Origin: Nitrosopumilus cobalaminigenes
GTDB lineage: Archaea > Thermoproteota > Nitrososphaeria > Nitrososphaerales > Nitrosopumilaceae
Direction: 5' to 3'
Assembly: GCF_013407145.1 (NCBI RefSeq)
Contig: NZ_CP026993.1
Span: 1,448,590 to 1,512,589, forward strand
DNA: 64,000 bases
This document shows positions 18,666 to 27,223 of this stretch, in pieces (position 1 is the stretch's first letter; each line of letters opens with the position of its first letter). A program made the position numbers and the translations under genes. Under the pieces are notes generated by a model. It saw only the letters and a program-made list of their open reading frames with translations. It made no database searches and had not been told where the DNA came from.

Positions 18666-20228
18666 CTATTCGTTAACGTATGCTCTTTCGCCATGCTGTG
18701 CCAAATCGAGACCAATCTCCTCTTCTTTAGGAGTGACTCTGATTCCGCCAGGCCATACGGCATCCATTACTTTGAGGATTACAATTGTAACACCAAAGGC
18801 ATAGCCTATTGATATTGCAGCACCAAGGATGCTGATTGCTTGCTGTTCCATTCCTTCTGCAGTACCAGTCCATGCTCCGATACCGTCTCCAGTATCCCAA
18901 ACGTGTGGGCTAGCTAATGTACCAGTCAAAATTGCACCTGTTAGACCACCCATTCCGTGTACTCCCCATACATCTAATGCGTCGTCCCATTTGCGTGCAC
19001 TCTTGAACGCGATACTTGCATAACAAATTGTACCAGCTGCAATACCGATTATAATCGCAGCCATTGGACCTACCCAACCTGAGGCTGGTGTGATTGCTAC
19101 CAATCCTGCTACTGCTCCTGATGCAGCTCCTACGACACTTGGTTTTCCTGTATGTGCCCAAGACATGAGCACCCAAGTGACTGCAGCCATACCAGTTGCT
19201 GTATTTGTAACAGTCCATGCGCTGACGGTAATGCCGTCTACCATAACTTCACTTCCTGCATTGAAACCAAACCATCCAAACCAGAGTATTCCTGCTCCGA
19301 GGACTACCATTGGGATATTGTGTGGTTCCATTGGCACTTTACCATATCCAAGACGTCTGCCAAGGACTAAGGCTCCAGCCAATGCTGCAAATCCTGAAGT
19401 AATGTGTACTACAGTACCACCTGCAAAGTCTAATGCATAAGATGGCGATAAGTCTGGATCGAGGTCAAGTGAACCTCCTCCTATGTAGCCTCCTCCCCAT
19501 ACCCAGTGTGCTACTGGATCATAAACGAAGGTACCCCATAAGAGTACGAATACGATCAATGCGCTGAATTTGATTCTGTCAATCAAGCCACCAATAATTA
19601 GAACTGGTGTAATGATTGCGAAGGTTGCTTGGAACATTGCAAAGAGTTGGTGAGGTACTGTACCTGGCCAACCTTGACTACAATAGTCGCCGTCCTTCAT
19701 TTCATTCATTTGATAAGCAGCTGACCATGTGTCTGCACAAGGACCAACTTCACCTAATGGTGCCCAAGCTGATACCATGTTAAATCCAACATAGTCTAAG
19801 TTACCCATGAATAAGTTTGCATCAGAATCAACTCCACCAAATGCTAGTGAGTATCCCCATAGAACCCATTGTACTGACATTAGACCCATTACAATAAGGG
19901 TCATACCAAGTACGTTGACGATGTTCTTTGATCTGGCTAATCCGCCATAAAAGAAACCGACTCCGGGTGACATGAGTAGTACCATTGATGTTGCTGTTAG
20001 CATCCATGCTGTATCACCTGTGTCTATAAGACAAGGTAGCATGCCGCCTTCGCCATCATCATACCAACATTCTGCAGGATTGCCAGTGTAAATTCCACTG
20101 GTTCCTTTGACATATCCGTCCATACCATCTTCAACACTTTGTGCATATGCCTGAGACATAGCACCAGTTGCTGTGATAGATACTGCGGCTACAAGTAATA
20201 GAGCATACTTGTAGTTCCTAGAATTCAT
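18666..20228 (-). CDS. amt: Ammonium transporter, Amt family
   Basis: This 520-residue protein has a cleavable-looking signal peptide (ending near SQAYAQS) followed by about 11 membrane helices. The twin histidines of the conduction pore lie in GGTVVHITSG and DVWGVHGMGG, and FFYGGLARSKN is present. An extracellular Cys-containing insert near residues 45-70 and another near 165-190 lengthen it beyond typical bacterial Amt. Codon use is visibly more GC-rich than in neighbouring genes, consistent with high expression. In ammonia oxidisers this protein takes up ammonium for assimilation and perhaps for energy. No GlnK gene lies next to it here. Confidence 0.96.
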   Translation of the reverse strand: MNSRNYKYALLLVAAVSITATGAMSQAYAQSVEDGMDGYVKGTSGIYTGNPAECWYDDGEGGMLPCLIDTGDTAWMLTATSMVLLMSPGVGFFYGGLARSKNIVNVLGMTLIVMGLMSVQWVLWGYSLAFGGVDSDANLFMGNLDYVGFNMVSAWAPLGEVGPCADTWSAAYQMNEMKDGDYCSQGWPGTVPHQLFAMFQATFAIITPVLIIGGLIDRIKFSALIVFVLLWGTFVYDPVAHWVWGGGYIGGGSLDLDPDLSPSYALDFAGGTVVHITSGFAALAGALVLGRRLGYGKVPMEPHNIPMVVLGAGILWFGWFGFNAGSEVMVDGITVSAWTVTNTATGMAAVTWVLMSWAHTGKPSVVGAASGAVAGLVAITPASGWVGPMAAIIIGIAAGTICYASIAFKSARKWDDALDVWGVHGMGGLTGAILTGTLASPHVWDTGDGIGAWTGTAEGMEQQAISILGAAISIGYAFGVTIVILKVMDAVWPGGIRVTPKEEEIGLDLAQHGERAYVNE

Positions 20229-20249
20229 TAAATTTATCGAAATTGAAAA

Positions 20250-20257
20250 TTATTTAA
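20250..20257 (-). promoter_or_regulatory. TATA box of amt
   Basis: On the minus strand TTAAATAA lies about 26 nt before the amt ATG (20228). That distance predicts a leaderless amt mRNA. The element is preceded by a purine-rich stretch that could serve as the BRE. Confidence 0.55.
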
Positions 20258-20355
20258 GGGTTGAAGACTCGAAAGCATGCAAAAAAGTAAATTATTATAT
20301 TTTAGTGTATTCTGATAGTAACATAAAATATGAATATTGTGATAATGGTGAGCAA

Positions 20356-21036
20356 ATGAAGGTAAAATCAGATACAAAATTAGCAATTTTTGATACATTC
20401 AAGACAAAAGGCAATGATCTTACTGGAGAAGCAAATAGACAAAGATCTATCATTACAATCCTTGGAAGTAATGCAAATCCTGCAGAAAGAACAAGAACCG
20501 GGATCTCTCAAAGAATTGCAAAAAAACACGATATTGCTTGGAAGAATATCTATTCAGGGATATTTCGTGATTTAGATGAGATCTTACTTCCTATGGGGAT
20601 TGCAGAAGAAGATGGCAGATTACCTTTGAAAAGAGGCCCAAAAGCACTACAAGAAAAAGGAATTCCATATTATCATTTGACAAAAAAAGGAATCTTGGTT
20701 GCATTATCAATTACTGAAGTTAAAAATAAAGAAGATCTCATGAAAGAATTTTTTTCATTGGCAGATTCAGATGAAAAGGAATTTGAAGAAATTCTCTCTA
20801 GTTTGATTAGATCTAGTCCAAATTTCACTCATTCAATATTCCAAAAATATGTAAAACAATTTTGTGAGGATAAGATTAGTAAATTATTGCCCTTTGATCT
20901 TTCAAAATTAAGCGAAAGTTCAGATGAATCACTAATAATCCAAAAGGAGATTTTAGATGCTTTTTTGAAATTCTCTAAGCAAGAAAAAGATGAGGCATTG
21001 AAATTTCTAAATAGAATTATTCCAGATGAGCAATAA
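20356..21036 (+). CDS. Putative winged-helix DNA-binding protein, thaumarchaeal type
   Basis: From the ATG at 20356 this is 226 residues; an upstream GTG at 20305 would add 17. Residues about 45-110 look like a winged-helix module (RTGISQRIAKKHDIAWKNIYSGIFRDLDEIL, then GIPYYHLTKKGILVALSI). The C-terminal half is helical and acidic. It lies between amt (divergent) and atpC (42 nt downstream), so it may control either, though this is only context. No named family is recognised. Confidence 0.6.
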   Translation: MKVKSDTKLAIFDTFKTKGNDLTGEANRQRSIITILGSNANPAERTRTGISQRIAKKHDIAWKNIYSGIFRDLDEILLPMGIAEEDGRLPLKRGPKALQEKGIPYYHLTKKGILVALSITEVKNKEDLMKEFFSLADSDEKEFEEILSSLIRSSPNFTHSIFQKYVKQFCEDKISKLLPFDLSKLSESSDESLIIQKEILDAFLKFSKQEKDEALKFLNRIIPDEQ

Positions 21037-21078
21037 TATCGCCAAACATTAAAATCGGTTACTCATCATGTTTTTTTA

Positions 21079-22110
21079 ATGGGTAAGAATGTCTACGCAT
21101 CTGTAAAATCATACAGTCAAAGAGGAAAATTGCTTAAAAAGGCTGATTTGCAGACTTTGGCAGAATCAAGAGATCTTGAAGAATTAATGACCCGAATCAA
21201 AAATACAATTTATGGAGATGCAATTTCTGATGTCCAAAAACCATATACTTCTCAAAGTATTGAATCTGGTTTAAGAGGTCATTTAGCAGGAGTGCATTAT
21301 TCAATTGCAAAAACTGCAGGAGATTCAGATATTCTAGACGCATATTATATGAAATTCATCATTTCAAATTTAAAACAAATTCTCAAAGGCAAAGTATTAG
21401 GTAAATCTCAAGAAGAGATTGAAACTCACATTAATCTACGTGCAGAAGAATTAATCAAACAAAGAGATGTAATTATCAAAGCATTAGTTTCAAAAGACTT
21501 GGAGGAAACAGTTGCAAGCCTAAACTCAGTTCAATTTGGTGATGAAATTTCAAAAGCAGCTTCTTTGTATAATGAAACTAAAAATATTCAAATTTTTGAT
21601 ACATATTTTGATAAAATTTTGTATCAACAATTAGGACGTGCTTTAAAAAATACTAGAGATAGAGAAGTGATAAAAATAGTTGGAATGGATGTTGACTTTT
21701 ACAATCTTCTCAGTGTAATTAGAGGAAAGTTTTGGGGATTAGATGATTCACAGATTGAAGACTTGATAGTTTCACAAACTCCATCAGTTCCAAAAGAATT
21801 ACTTCAAAGAATGATGGCAGCAGCAACAATTAGAGATGCATTTGCTGAATTGTCAAATACAAAATACAAGAATTTAATTCCTGATGTTGAAAATGAATTA
21901 GACGCTGTAGCTCAATTTGAAAGATCATTTGAGATGGAACTTTACAATTCATCAGCAAGATCATTTACCAAAATGTTTAGTTTCGCTACAATCATAGGAA
22001 TTACAAAATTGACATCTTTTGAGGTAAGAAATTTGGCAGCTATTGCTTATGCAGTTGAGCAAAAAATTGGCACAGATATCACCATGGCAAAACTAATTGT
22101 GAAAGAATAG
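21079..22110 (+). CDS. atpC: A-type ATP synthase subunit C
   Basis: This 343-residue, mostly helical protein matches the V/A-type subunit C (d-type) that sits as a funnel on the rotor ring. It shows YASVKSYSQRGKLLKK at the start, DAYYMKFIISNLKQILKG in the middle and a late VRNLAAIAYAVEQKIG motif. Three related helical repeats are typical. It lies more than 5 kb from the other subunit genes, beyond amt. Subunit F was not found in the window. Confidence 0.92.
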   Translation: MGKNVYASVKSYSQRGKLLKKADLQTLAESRDLEELMTRIKNTIYGDAISDVQKPYTSQSIESGLRGHLAGVHYSIAKTAGDSDILDAYYMKFIISNLKQILKGKVLGKSQEEIETHINLRAEELIKQRDVIIKALVSKDLEETVASLNSVQFGDEISKAASLYNETKNIQIFDTYFDKILYQQLGRALKNTRDREVIKIVGMDVDFYNLLSVIRGKFWGLDDSQIEDLIVSQTPSVPKELLQRMMAAATIRDAFAELSNTKYKNLIPDVENELDAVAQFERSFEMELYNSSARSFTKMFSFATIIGITKLTSFEVRNLAAIAYAVEQKIGTDITMAKLIVKE

Positions 22111-22118
22111 TTTTCAAA

Positions 22119-22355
22119 ATGATCAAATTTCCAAAGAAAAAACAGAATATTTCTACAGAGACATTAATCAATACTATCTGGGTTAGCACGTTTTTAGCAA
22201 TGATTTTTTCAATACCTCCACTAGCCATATTTTTAGGAATATATTTTGGAACAGGGAATCTTGCTGTAGGCGCAGTGCTAGGATTTTCCATGCATTTTGT
22301 CATTTTAGCATTTTCAGGTAAAATTTCAAAATATTTGACTCAAATTATGAGCTAA
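22119..22355 (+). CDS. Small two-helix membrane protein after atpC
   Basis: This 78-residue protein has a basic N-terminus (MIKFPKKKQN) and two hydrophobic helices (about 20-42 and 47-68) joined by a short Gly-rich turn (FGTGNLAVG). It starts 8 nt after atpC, so co-transcription is likely. The size and hairpin recall assembly factors such as bacterial AtpI/UncI for rotor rings, but there is no sequence match to cite and this is inference. Confidence 0.65.
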   Translation: MIKFPKKKQNISTETLINTIWVSTFLAMIFSIPPLAIFLGIYFGTGNLAVGAVLGFSMHFVILAFSGKISKYLTQIMS

Positions 22356-22389
22356 ACTATAAGTGATCATAGTAATGAAATGATTTATC

Positions 22390-23040
22390 ATGATGGGAGA
22401 TAGAGATTTTCGAGGTATTGTTGAAAATGCATTAAACTCTATTGGAAAAGAGTTAGAAATCGACATTGATTCAGCAAACATTCAAACTATACATCTTCAT
22501 GAAGCAGTTCAATGCCTAAGACGTTCATACTATAATAGAATCGATCCTAAAGAGGTTCAAAGAAGAGGGTTCAATGAGCTTCTTTCAGGATTACTTAGGA
22601 AATTACAATATGGAAGCGACCCAAAAGAATTCGATATTGAAGATATCAAGTTGAAAGGTCAAGTTGACATGCTTATTGATGATTCAATTTTCATATTCAG
22701 AGGAGCAACAAATGAGTTAGAAAATCCTCTAGCAAATGATGTTCTTTATCTTAATGCTTGTATGTGGATTTATGACAAGCCAGATGGAATTATTGTTTAC
22801 ATTACTGGAGATAGAAAAGAAACAACATTTTCAATCTCACGAAACAAGAAAATGTTTGAAGAAGTAATAAGACGAGTTCGAGTTCTAAATGATCTTCTAA
22901 AAGAGAAAAAAACACCTATCTTAGAACCATCAATTGAATGTACAGATTGTCAATACTATGAAAGATGTTTCATGAAAAAGAAGAATACTAAACAATTAGA
23001 CCTAGCAGAGATGCTAGGATTTGGCGACAAGAAAGATTAG
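22390..23040 (+). CDS. Cas4/RecB-like PD-(D/E)XK protein with Fe-S cysteines, active site apparently altered
   Basis: This 216-residue protein has the Cas4 layout. A lone N-terminal Cys (AVQCLRRSYYNR, Cys42) and a C-terminal trio CTDCQYYERC would hold an iron-sulfur cluster. The central GQVDMLID matches the nuclease motif ending in Asp. The next strand, which should read E-x-K, is SIFIFRGAT, so the Glu is missing and the Lys is replaced by Arg. The usual following helix has YLNACMWIY. It may therefore bind rather than cut DNA. There is no CRISPR array or other cas gene in the window. A neighbouring role with the ATP synthase genes is unlikely. Confidence 0.65.
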   Translation: MMGDRDFRGIVENALNSIGKELEIDIDSANIQTIHLHEAVQCLRRSYYNRIDPKEVQRRGFNELLSGLLRKLQYGSDPKEFDIEDIKLKGQVDMLIDDSIFIFRGATNELENPLANDVLYLNACMWIYDKPDGIIVYITGDRKETTFSISRNKKMFEEVIRRVRVLNDLLKEKKTPILEPSIECTDCQYYERCFMKKKNTKQLDLAEMLGFGDKKD

Positions 23041-23081
23041 TGAAAAATTAGAAAAATATTGTAAAGGAAAAATTCCTTTGG

Positions 23082-23192
23082 TTAATCTAGTGGTTCTGGA
23101 TGTCCTTTACCACGAAGAGCGAAACACACTACTGCGAGTGCAATTGCGACTCCTGCTGCTGCGCCAAATGCGGCCATACCTGCTTCTGCCAT
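23082..23192 (-). CDS. 36-residue membrane microprotein with strong promoter
   Basis: This ORF encodes one Ala/Gly-rich membrane helix (AGVAIALAVVCFALRG) after a short N-terminus beginning MAEAGMAAFG, and ends in a polar tail GKGHPEPLD. The DNA is much more GC-rich than its surroundings, as for amt, suggesting high expression. A consensus TATA box sits 28 nt before the ATG. No family is recognised; it could be a small subunit of a membrane complex. Confidence 0.7.
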   Translation of the reverse strand: MAEAGMAAFGAAAGVAIALAVVCFALRGKGHPEPLD

Positions 23193-23216
23193 TTGATAAA
23201 AAACAATGAAACGGGC

Positions 23217-23224
23217 TTTTATAA
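23217..23224 (-). promoter_or_regulatory. TATA box of the 36-residue microprotein gene
   Basis: On the minus strand the sequence is TTATAAAA, near the archaeal consensus, centred 28 nt before the ATG at 23192. A leaderless, strong transcript is predicted. Confidence 0.65.
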
Positions 23225-23290
23225 CTTTGCCAATATATTTCCTCTAAAAACATAATATCATAATTTTAAGATTTTGTGATACTATAGAGA

Positions 23291-23842
23291 TTATTTTGTG
23301 AATTCAAAATGAAGCTCATTCTCTTGACCACTAGTCATTGAGCTTAGGTTGTAAAAGACATCACCAGATACCCTCCATGTTGGATTATCATTTTCAAAGG
23401 CTTCCCAAAGATCGGCAGTATTTCCAGTATTTTTTATTGTTTTAGAATCTTTTAGAATAATTGAATTTTCACCAAGTAAAGTATAGTAGTTTGATCCAAA
23501 TTCTACCATTCCTGTAGGTCTACTACCAATTTCACCACCGGTAATTTGTTCGGTTTCAGAATAACCTGTTTCAAATAATTGATAATCCATAGTTTGTACA
23601 ATCATGGCACGTGGATTTGGGTTTGATAGTTTGAATGCTATTTCAATGGTAACAGATCGTTCAGATATTTTTGCAATTGAAATATCTTCTAATTCAATTT
23701 GAAGAGGTTTTGCTTGTGGTATACTAGTTTCTGAATTACCTGCTTGATCAGTGATTTGAATTGTAGGTCCTGTTAATAGAATTCCTCCTAAAATAACAGC
23801 AAGAGCGGCAACTGCAGCACCAACAAAAATTTTAGGATTCAT
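23291..23842 (-). CDS. LEA14-like (WHy-type) membrane-anchored protein
   Basis: This 183-residue protein has an N-terminal membrane helix (GAAVAALAVILGGILL) followed by one beta-rich domain with the pattern SVTIEIAFKLSNPNPRAMIVQTMDYQLFE. The phrase xxNPNP followed by a self-interacting strand is typical of LEA type 2/WHy domains, which stabilise proteins or membranes in stress. Two other proteins in the window (55432 and 61536) share the layout. It is probably on the outer face of the membrane. Confidence 0.7.
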   Translation of the reverse strand: MNPKIFVGAAVAALAVILGGILLTGPTIQITDQAGNSETSIPQAKPLQIELEDISIAKISERSVTIEIAFKLSNPNPRAMIVQTMDYQLFETGYSETEQITGGEIGSRPTGMVEFGSNYYTLLGENSIILKDSKTIKNTGNTADLWEAFENDNPTWRVSGDVFYNLSSMTSGQENELHFEFTK

Positions 23843-23913
23843 GAATTTTGCATTTCCTCTTGATGTCTTAAATGTTGAGATAGTTATTATACCATTCCAG
23901 AGGGAGGAAAATT

Positions 23914-24270
23914 ATGCAGTATTTTCAAGCAGTTCAGCAAGGAAAACAAAGAGCCAGTAAATCACAGATGAAAATGTTTGATGTAGCTGGATTTGGAATG
24001 CTTACTTTGACTACAAAGAAAATTGATGGAAAATTTCATCCTGTAGGAGAAGAAGAATTTACCGCAGTAATTGAATCTCCAGATGGACATGTAGCAGTTA
24101 TTGTAGATAAAGATGGTTTTACAAAGGCTCAATCCAAGGCTGTAGAAAAAGAAGAGGCCTTATCAATATACAAAAAACTTAGAGATACAGGAATTTTAGA
24201 ATATCCTGAAAAACAGATTCAAATTTGGTCTGAGACTAGACCAACAATTCAAAACGACAGTTTAGAATAA
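23914..24270 (+). CDS. Conserved-looking small soluble protein, unknown
   Basis: This 118-residue protein has a beta-rich middle (FTAVIESPDGHVAVIVDKDGF) and a charged helical end. There is no signal peptide or metal-ligand cluster. A good ribosome-binding site (GGGAGG at 23902-23907) stands 6 nt before the ATG, unlike the leaderless neighbours, and fixes the start. It abuts the convergent UMP kinase gene with no gap. Function is unknown. Confidence 0.7.
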   Translation: MQYFQAVQQGKQRASKSQMKMFDVAGFGMLTLTTKKIDGKFHPVGEEEFTAVIESPDGHVAVIVDKDGFTKAQSKAVEKEEALSIYKKLRDTGILEYPEKQIQIWSETRPTIQNDSLE

Positions 24271-24954
24271 TTATTTTGAAGGAAGAATAATCTCAGTGCC
24301 TACATCGCCACCTTTGATTGCTTTTTCAATGATTTTTGGATCGGCCTTTAGAATTCTTGTTTTTATTTTTGAACGCTCAATAATTTTTAGAGCTACAATA
24401 TCCATCAAATCATAACCACCTGCTACAGAATCTTCATGTACTAGCATATTTTTCAAATTTTTCATCTCAATTCGTTTGAATTTTTTTGCTTTTTTGAATT
24501 TGTTAGGATCCATATCATAAACACCAGCAACATCTGTAGCATTAAGAAATTGCTCAGCTTTTACTTTTTCTGCAATTAGTGCTGCAGTTCCGTTAGTACT
24601 TTGTCCGGGGTGAAGACCGCCAGCAACTACGATTAATCCATCATCAACTGCATGTTTAACTTCCTGTAAAGTGGTTGGTGGATGAGAATATGCTTTATTT
24701 TTTAGAGCATATATCAACAGTTTTGCATTTAGTCTTGAAATTTCAATTCCAAGTTCATCAAGGGTTGATTCATCAGCTCCAGAAGTTCTTGCATGAGAAA
24801 TATAATGTCGGGCGATGGTTCCACCTCCAGCAATCACTATTGGTTGACAAAACTTGCTAATTTTTACTAGAAATGCAGCATATTTTTTTAGTTCTTTGAC
24901 ATTATCCATGCCAAAAACACGTCCAGATAATTTGATTACAATTCGTTTTTTCAT
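24271..24954 (-). CDS. pyrH: UMP kinase (archaeal PyrH type)
   Basis: This 227-residue amino-acid-kinase-fold enzyme phosphorylates UMP. Motifs are [13 protein letters not shown] at the start, [13 protein letters not shown] near residue 40, [21 protein letters not shown] near 110 (UMP site), and [16 protein letters not shown] near 140. The start overlaps the upstream HD-domain gene by 4 nt. With thymidylate kinase two genes upstream, this forms a nucleotide-metabolism operon. Confidence 0.93.
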   Translation of the reverse strand: MKKRIVIKLSGRVFGMDNVKELKKYAAFLVKISKFCQPIVIAGGGTIARHYISHARTSGADESTLDELGIEISRLNAKLLIYALKNKAYSHPPTTLQEVKHAVDDGLIVVAGGLHPGQSTNGTAALIAEKVKAEQFLNATDVAGVYDMDPNKFKKAKKFKRIEMKNLKNMLVHEDSVAGGYDLMDIVALKIIERSKIKTRILKADPKIIEKAIKGGDVGTEIILPSK

Positions 24955-26186
24955 TTTAAATCACCAATGATTGATTTTGCGGCAATTTCAACTTTTTTTC
25001 TGTTCTTTTGGTGAGTATAGATTCTAAGTATATTCATGAACCCAGAAATAGCCGAAACTACTGGGATTTGAGAAATTGGCATCTCTTTTGCTGATGATTT
25101 TCCACCCTCATTAGAAATCAATACTATTGATTTTGACTCATTTTTTGAGGGAGCTAGTGGGATTGATGGGGTAACAGAACTATCAATGAATATTTCATTT
25201 TCATCAACTTTTGATTTTTTGGATAGTTCAATTCTAAGTTCATCAGTTCGGGTTTTTTTCAAATTAGAAGGACTGGTAAGAATTCTCTCAAAGACGCATT
25301 TTAGCAATTTTCTATTTTGATAGTCTTCAGCAAATTGTCTTGCACGTTTTAATTTTGATGATTTTGATGTGAGTAAAGATGCTAGGACGTATTCATCAGT
25401 TAGTTTAACAAATTCATCTAGATTAAAAGATGTAAAACCAAACTCATCATCAGATAGTCTTAATGCTTCAATTAACATCACTTCAGCTGCACGGACAGTT
25501 TTATGAAAATACACTGCTTTGAACATCTGATATCTAGAATGCATCATAGATTCAAAGGAATACAAAGCTGAACGTTCCAAGGCAAGTTTTTTCTTATGTA
25601 CATCAAGTGACTGTGTTATCCTTTTGTGATCAACTTTTGCATGTTCAGCTCCTGTAAAATAACCATCTCTAAGCAAATAGTCCATCATATCTGCACTCAG
25701 GGCACCTGAAACAATTTCATTTAGGTATTGGAATTTTGATTCTCCAAAAGCTATTTGTGTAATTAATTTTTTGTTGAATCCAGTTTTTGATAATATGTCA
25801 CCAATTTCAGATTTCAAAATTATTTTTTTACCATAATCTTCATGTGATATTTTTTTTTCTTGTATTACTTCTTCAAACAAATGAGAGAATGGTCCATGAC
25901 CAATATCATGTAACAAACTAGCAATTCGTAAAATTTGTACATCATCAGAATCGAGATATCCTTTTTCATTTAATGAAAAGCCAGCTTGGCTAGCAATGTG
26001 CATTACTCCAAGAGAGTGCTCAAATCTACTATGTTGAGCAGAAGGATATGTCAAGTGAGCCCCAGAAAGTTGTTTTATCCTCCTTAATCTTTGAAAAAGA
26101 GGACTGTCAATTATTGGAAGTTCATAATCATATACACGAATAAAATCATGAATTGGATCAATAATATCTAGATAATTTTTTTTCAT
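24951..26186 (-). CDS. HD-domain phosphohydrolase, dNTPase/SAMHD1-like
   Basis: This 411-residue protein starts [21 protein letters not shown], typical of archaeal and bacterial SAMHD1-like dNTP triphosphohydrolases. The metal motif is complete: [12 protein letters not shown] (His), then [17 protein letters not shown] (His-Asp), and a later [11 protein letters not shown] (Asp). A lysine-rich C-terminal part follows. It overlaps both neighbours by 4 nt (tmk before, pyrH after), fitting a role in balancing nucleotide pools. Confidence 0.88.
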   Translation of the reverse strand: MKKNYLDIIDPIHDFIRVYDYELPIIDSPLFQRLRRIKQLSGAHLTYPSAQHSRFEHSLGVMHIASQAGFSLNEKGYLDSDDVQILRIASLLHDIGHGPFSHLFEEVIQEKKISHEDYGKKIILKSEIGDILSKTGFNKKLITQIAFGESKFQYLNEIVSGALSADMMDYLLRDGYFTGAEHAKVDHKRITQSLDVHKKKLALERSALYSFESMMHSRYQMFKAVYFHKTVRAAEVMLIEALRLSDDEFGFTSFNLDEFVKLTDEYVLASLLTSKSSKLKRARQFAEDYQNRKLLKCVFERILTSPSNLKKTRTDELRIELSKKSKVDENEIFIDSSVTPSIPLAPSKNESKSIVLISNEGGKSSAKEMPISQIPVVSAISGFMNILRIYTHQKNRKKVEIAAKSIIGDLK

Positions 26187-26764
26187 AAGCCAAGTTTTTT
26201 TGAAAATGTCTTTAAAATTTCTTCATGGATTTCATCTTTAGGTTTTGAGGCATCAATAATTTTCCAATGTTTTTTCTTTGCTGTAGTTCGATAGATTTTG
26301 GATATTTTTCTTAAAAATTCTTCATTCTTTTCAAACTTGTCTCTATGGGTTTTTTGTCTACGAAATGATTCTTTTTGAGTAACGTCAAGTAATATTACAA
26401 GATCAGATTTTGGTAAACCTTGATCCAAATTCTCAAGCCATTTTTGTTTCAAGCCATTTGCTAATCCATAAATCAGATTTGAATGATAATACCTGTTCAT
26501 AATCAAAACAGAATTTTTTTCTTCAGCTGCCACAATTTCATTTAGTTTTTCCCATCTATTAGCAGCTAAAAGACAATGAATTACTTGTGGAGGGAATTTA
26601 CGTTTTCCATCCAAATATTTCCTAATTTCTTTACCAATGGGGGTTTCATAGTCGGGAAAATGAAATAATTTGGTCTTAATTTTTCGTTTTTTCAAGGCTT
26701 TCTCCAACATTGTAGATTGCGTAAACTTGCCTGCTTGATCTCCACCTTCAATTACAATAATCAT
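26183..26764 (-). CDS. tmk: Thymidylate kinase-like protein with altered P-loop
   Basis: The 193-residue protein has the thymidylate kinase layout. The phosphate-binding loop reads EGGDQAGKFTQ, where Phe stands in place of the usual Ser or Thr after GK. The DRY motif reads NRYYHSN, with Asn for Asp. The lid region RRQKTHRDKFE is basic, as in the family. The operon with an HD dNTPase and UMP kinase supports a role in dTMP phosphorylation, but the two substitutions mean that activity or substrate could differ. The start is the ATG at 26764. Confidence 0.8.
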   Translation of the reverse strand: MIIVIEGGDQAGKFTQSTMLEKALKKRKIKTKLFHFPDYETPIGKEIRKYLDGKRKFPPQVIHCLLAANRWEKLNEIVAAEEKNSVLIMNRYYHSNLIYGLANGLKQKWLENLDQGLPKSDLVILLDVTQKESFRRQKTHRDKFEKNEEFLRKISKIYRTTAKKKHWKIIDASKPKDEIHEEILKTFSKKLGL

Positions 26765-26809
26765 AAGTTATCAAAACAGAGAAATTAATTGATTAAAAAT
26801 CTATCAAGG

Positions 26810-26816
26810 TTTATAA
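26810..26816 (+). promoter_or_regulatory. TATA box of the Hsp20 gene
   Basis: TTTATAA is centred about 28 nt before the ATG at 26842. It predicts a leaderless transcript of the small heat-shock protein gene. Confidence 0.55.
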
Positions 26817-26841
26817 CCAAAAATTGAGCATATAACACAAA

Positions 26842-27222
26842 ATGGGTCTTGTTAAAGAAGTAATCAAAGAGATTGGAAACAAATCAAGAGAATTCTATGA
26901 GTTTGTTTTGCCTCCAATGGACATGTATCTCAATGATGAAAATTTGAAAATTGTAATTGACATGCCTGGATTTACAAAAAAAGAAATTGAATTGTCTTTA
27001 TGTGGAGATATTCTTTCTATCAATGCTAAAAAAACAATTGATGAGAAAGAATCTGAAACATTAATTTCAAATCAAAGACCAAATGTAATTGATAAAAAAA
27101 TTAGACTTCCAATTGAAGTAAAGGAAGGAGAAGAAAAAATAGAATCAGCAAAATATGAAGAAGGTGTTCTTACATTAATTATTCCTGTTTCAAAAAAGGG
27201 CAAAGATATTTCTATAGAATAA
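26842..27222 (+). CDS. hsp20: Small heat-shock protein, Hsp20/alpha-crystallin family
   Basis: This 126-residue protein has the alpha-crystallin domain. MYLNDENLKIVIDMPGFTKKEIELSLCGDILSINA forms the first strands, and YEEGVLTLIIPVSKK matches the closing G-x-L motif. The N-terminal arm is short. It acts as an ATP-independent holdase chaperone. The gene has its own TATA promoter and ends 1 nt before the convergent kinase gene. Confidence 0.9.
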   Translation: MGLVKEVIKEIGNKSREFYEFVLPPMDMYLNDENLKIVIDMPGFTKKEIELSLCGDILSINAKKTIDEKESETLISNQRPNVIDKKIRLPIEVKEGEEKIESAKYEEGVLTLIIPVSKKGKDISIE

Positions 27223-27223
27223 T

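Noticed and set aside
18910-19440. Several ORFs opposite or within amt
   Set aside because: They arise from the higher GC of amt. Their translations are low-complexity or Cys/Ser-rich shadows of a clear transporter.
22390-23040. CRISPR-Cas locus around the Cas4-like gene
   Set aside because: No repeat-spacer array and no other cas gene was seen in the window.
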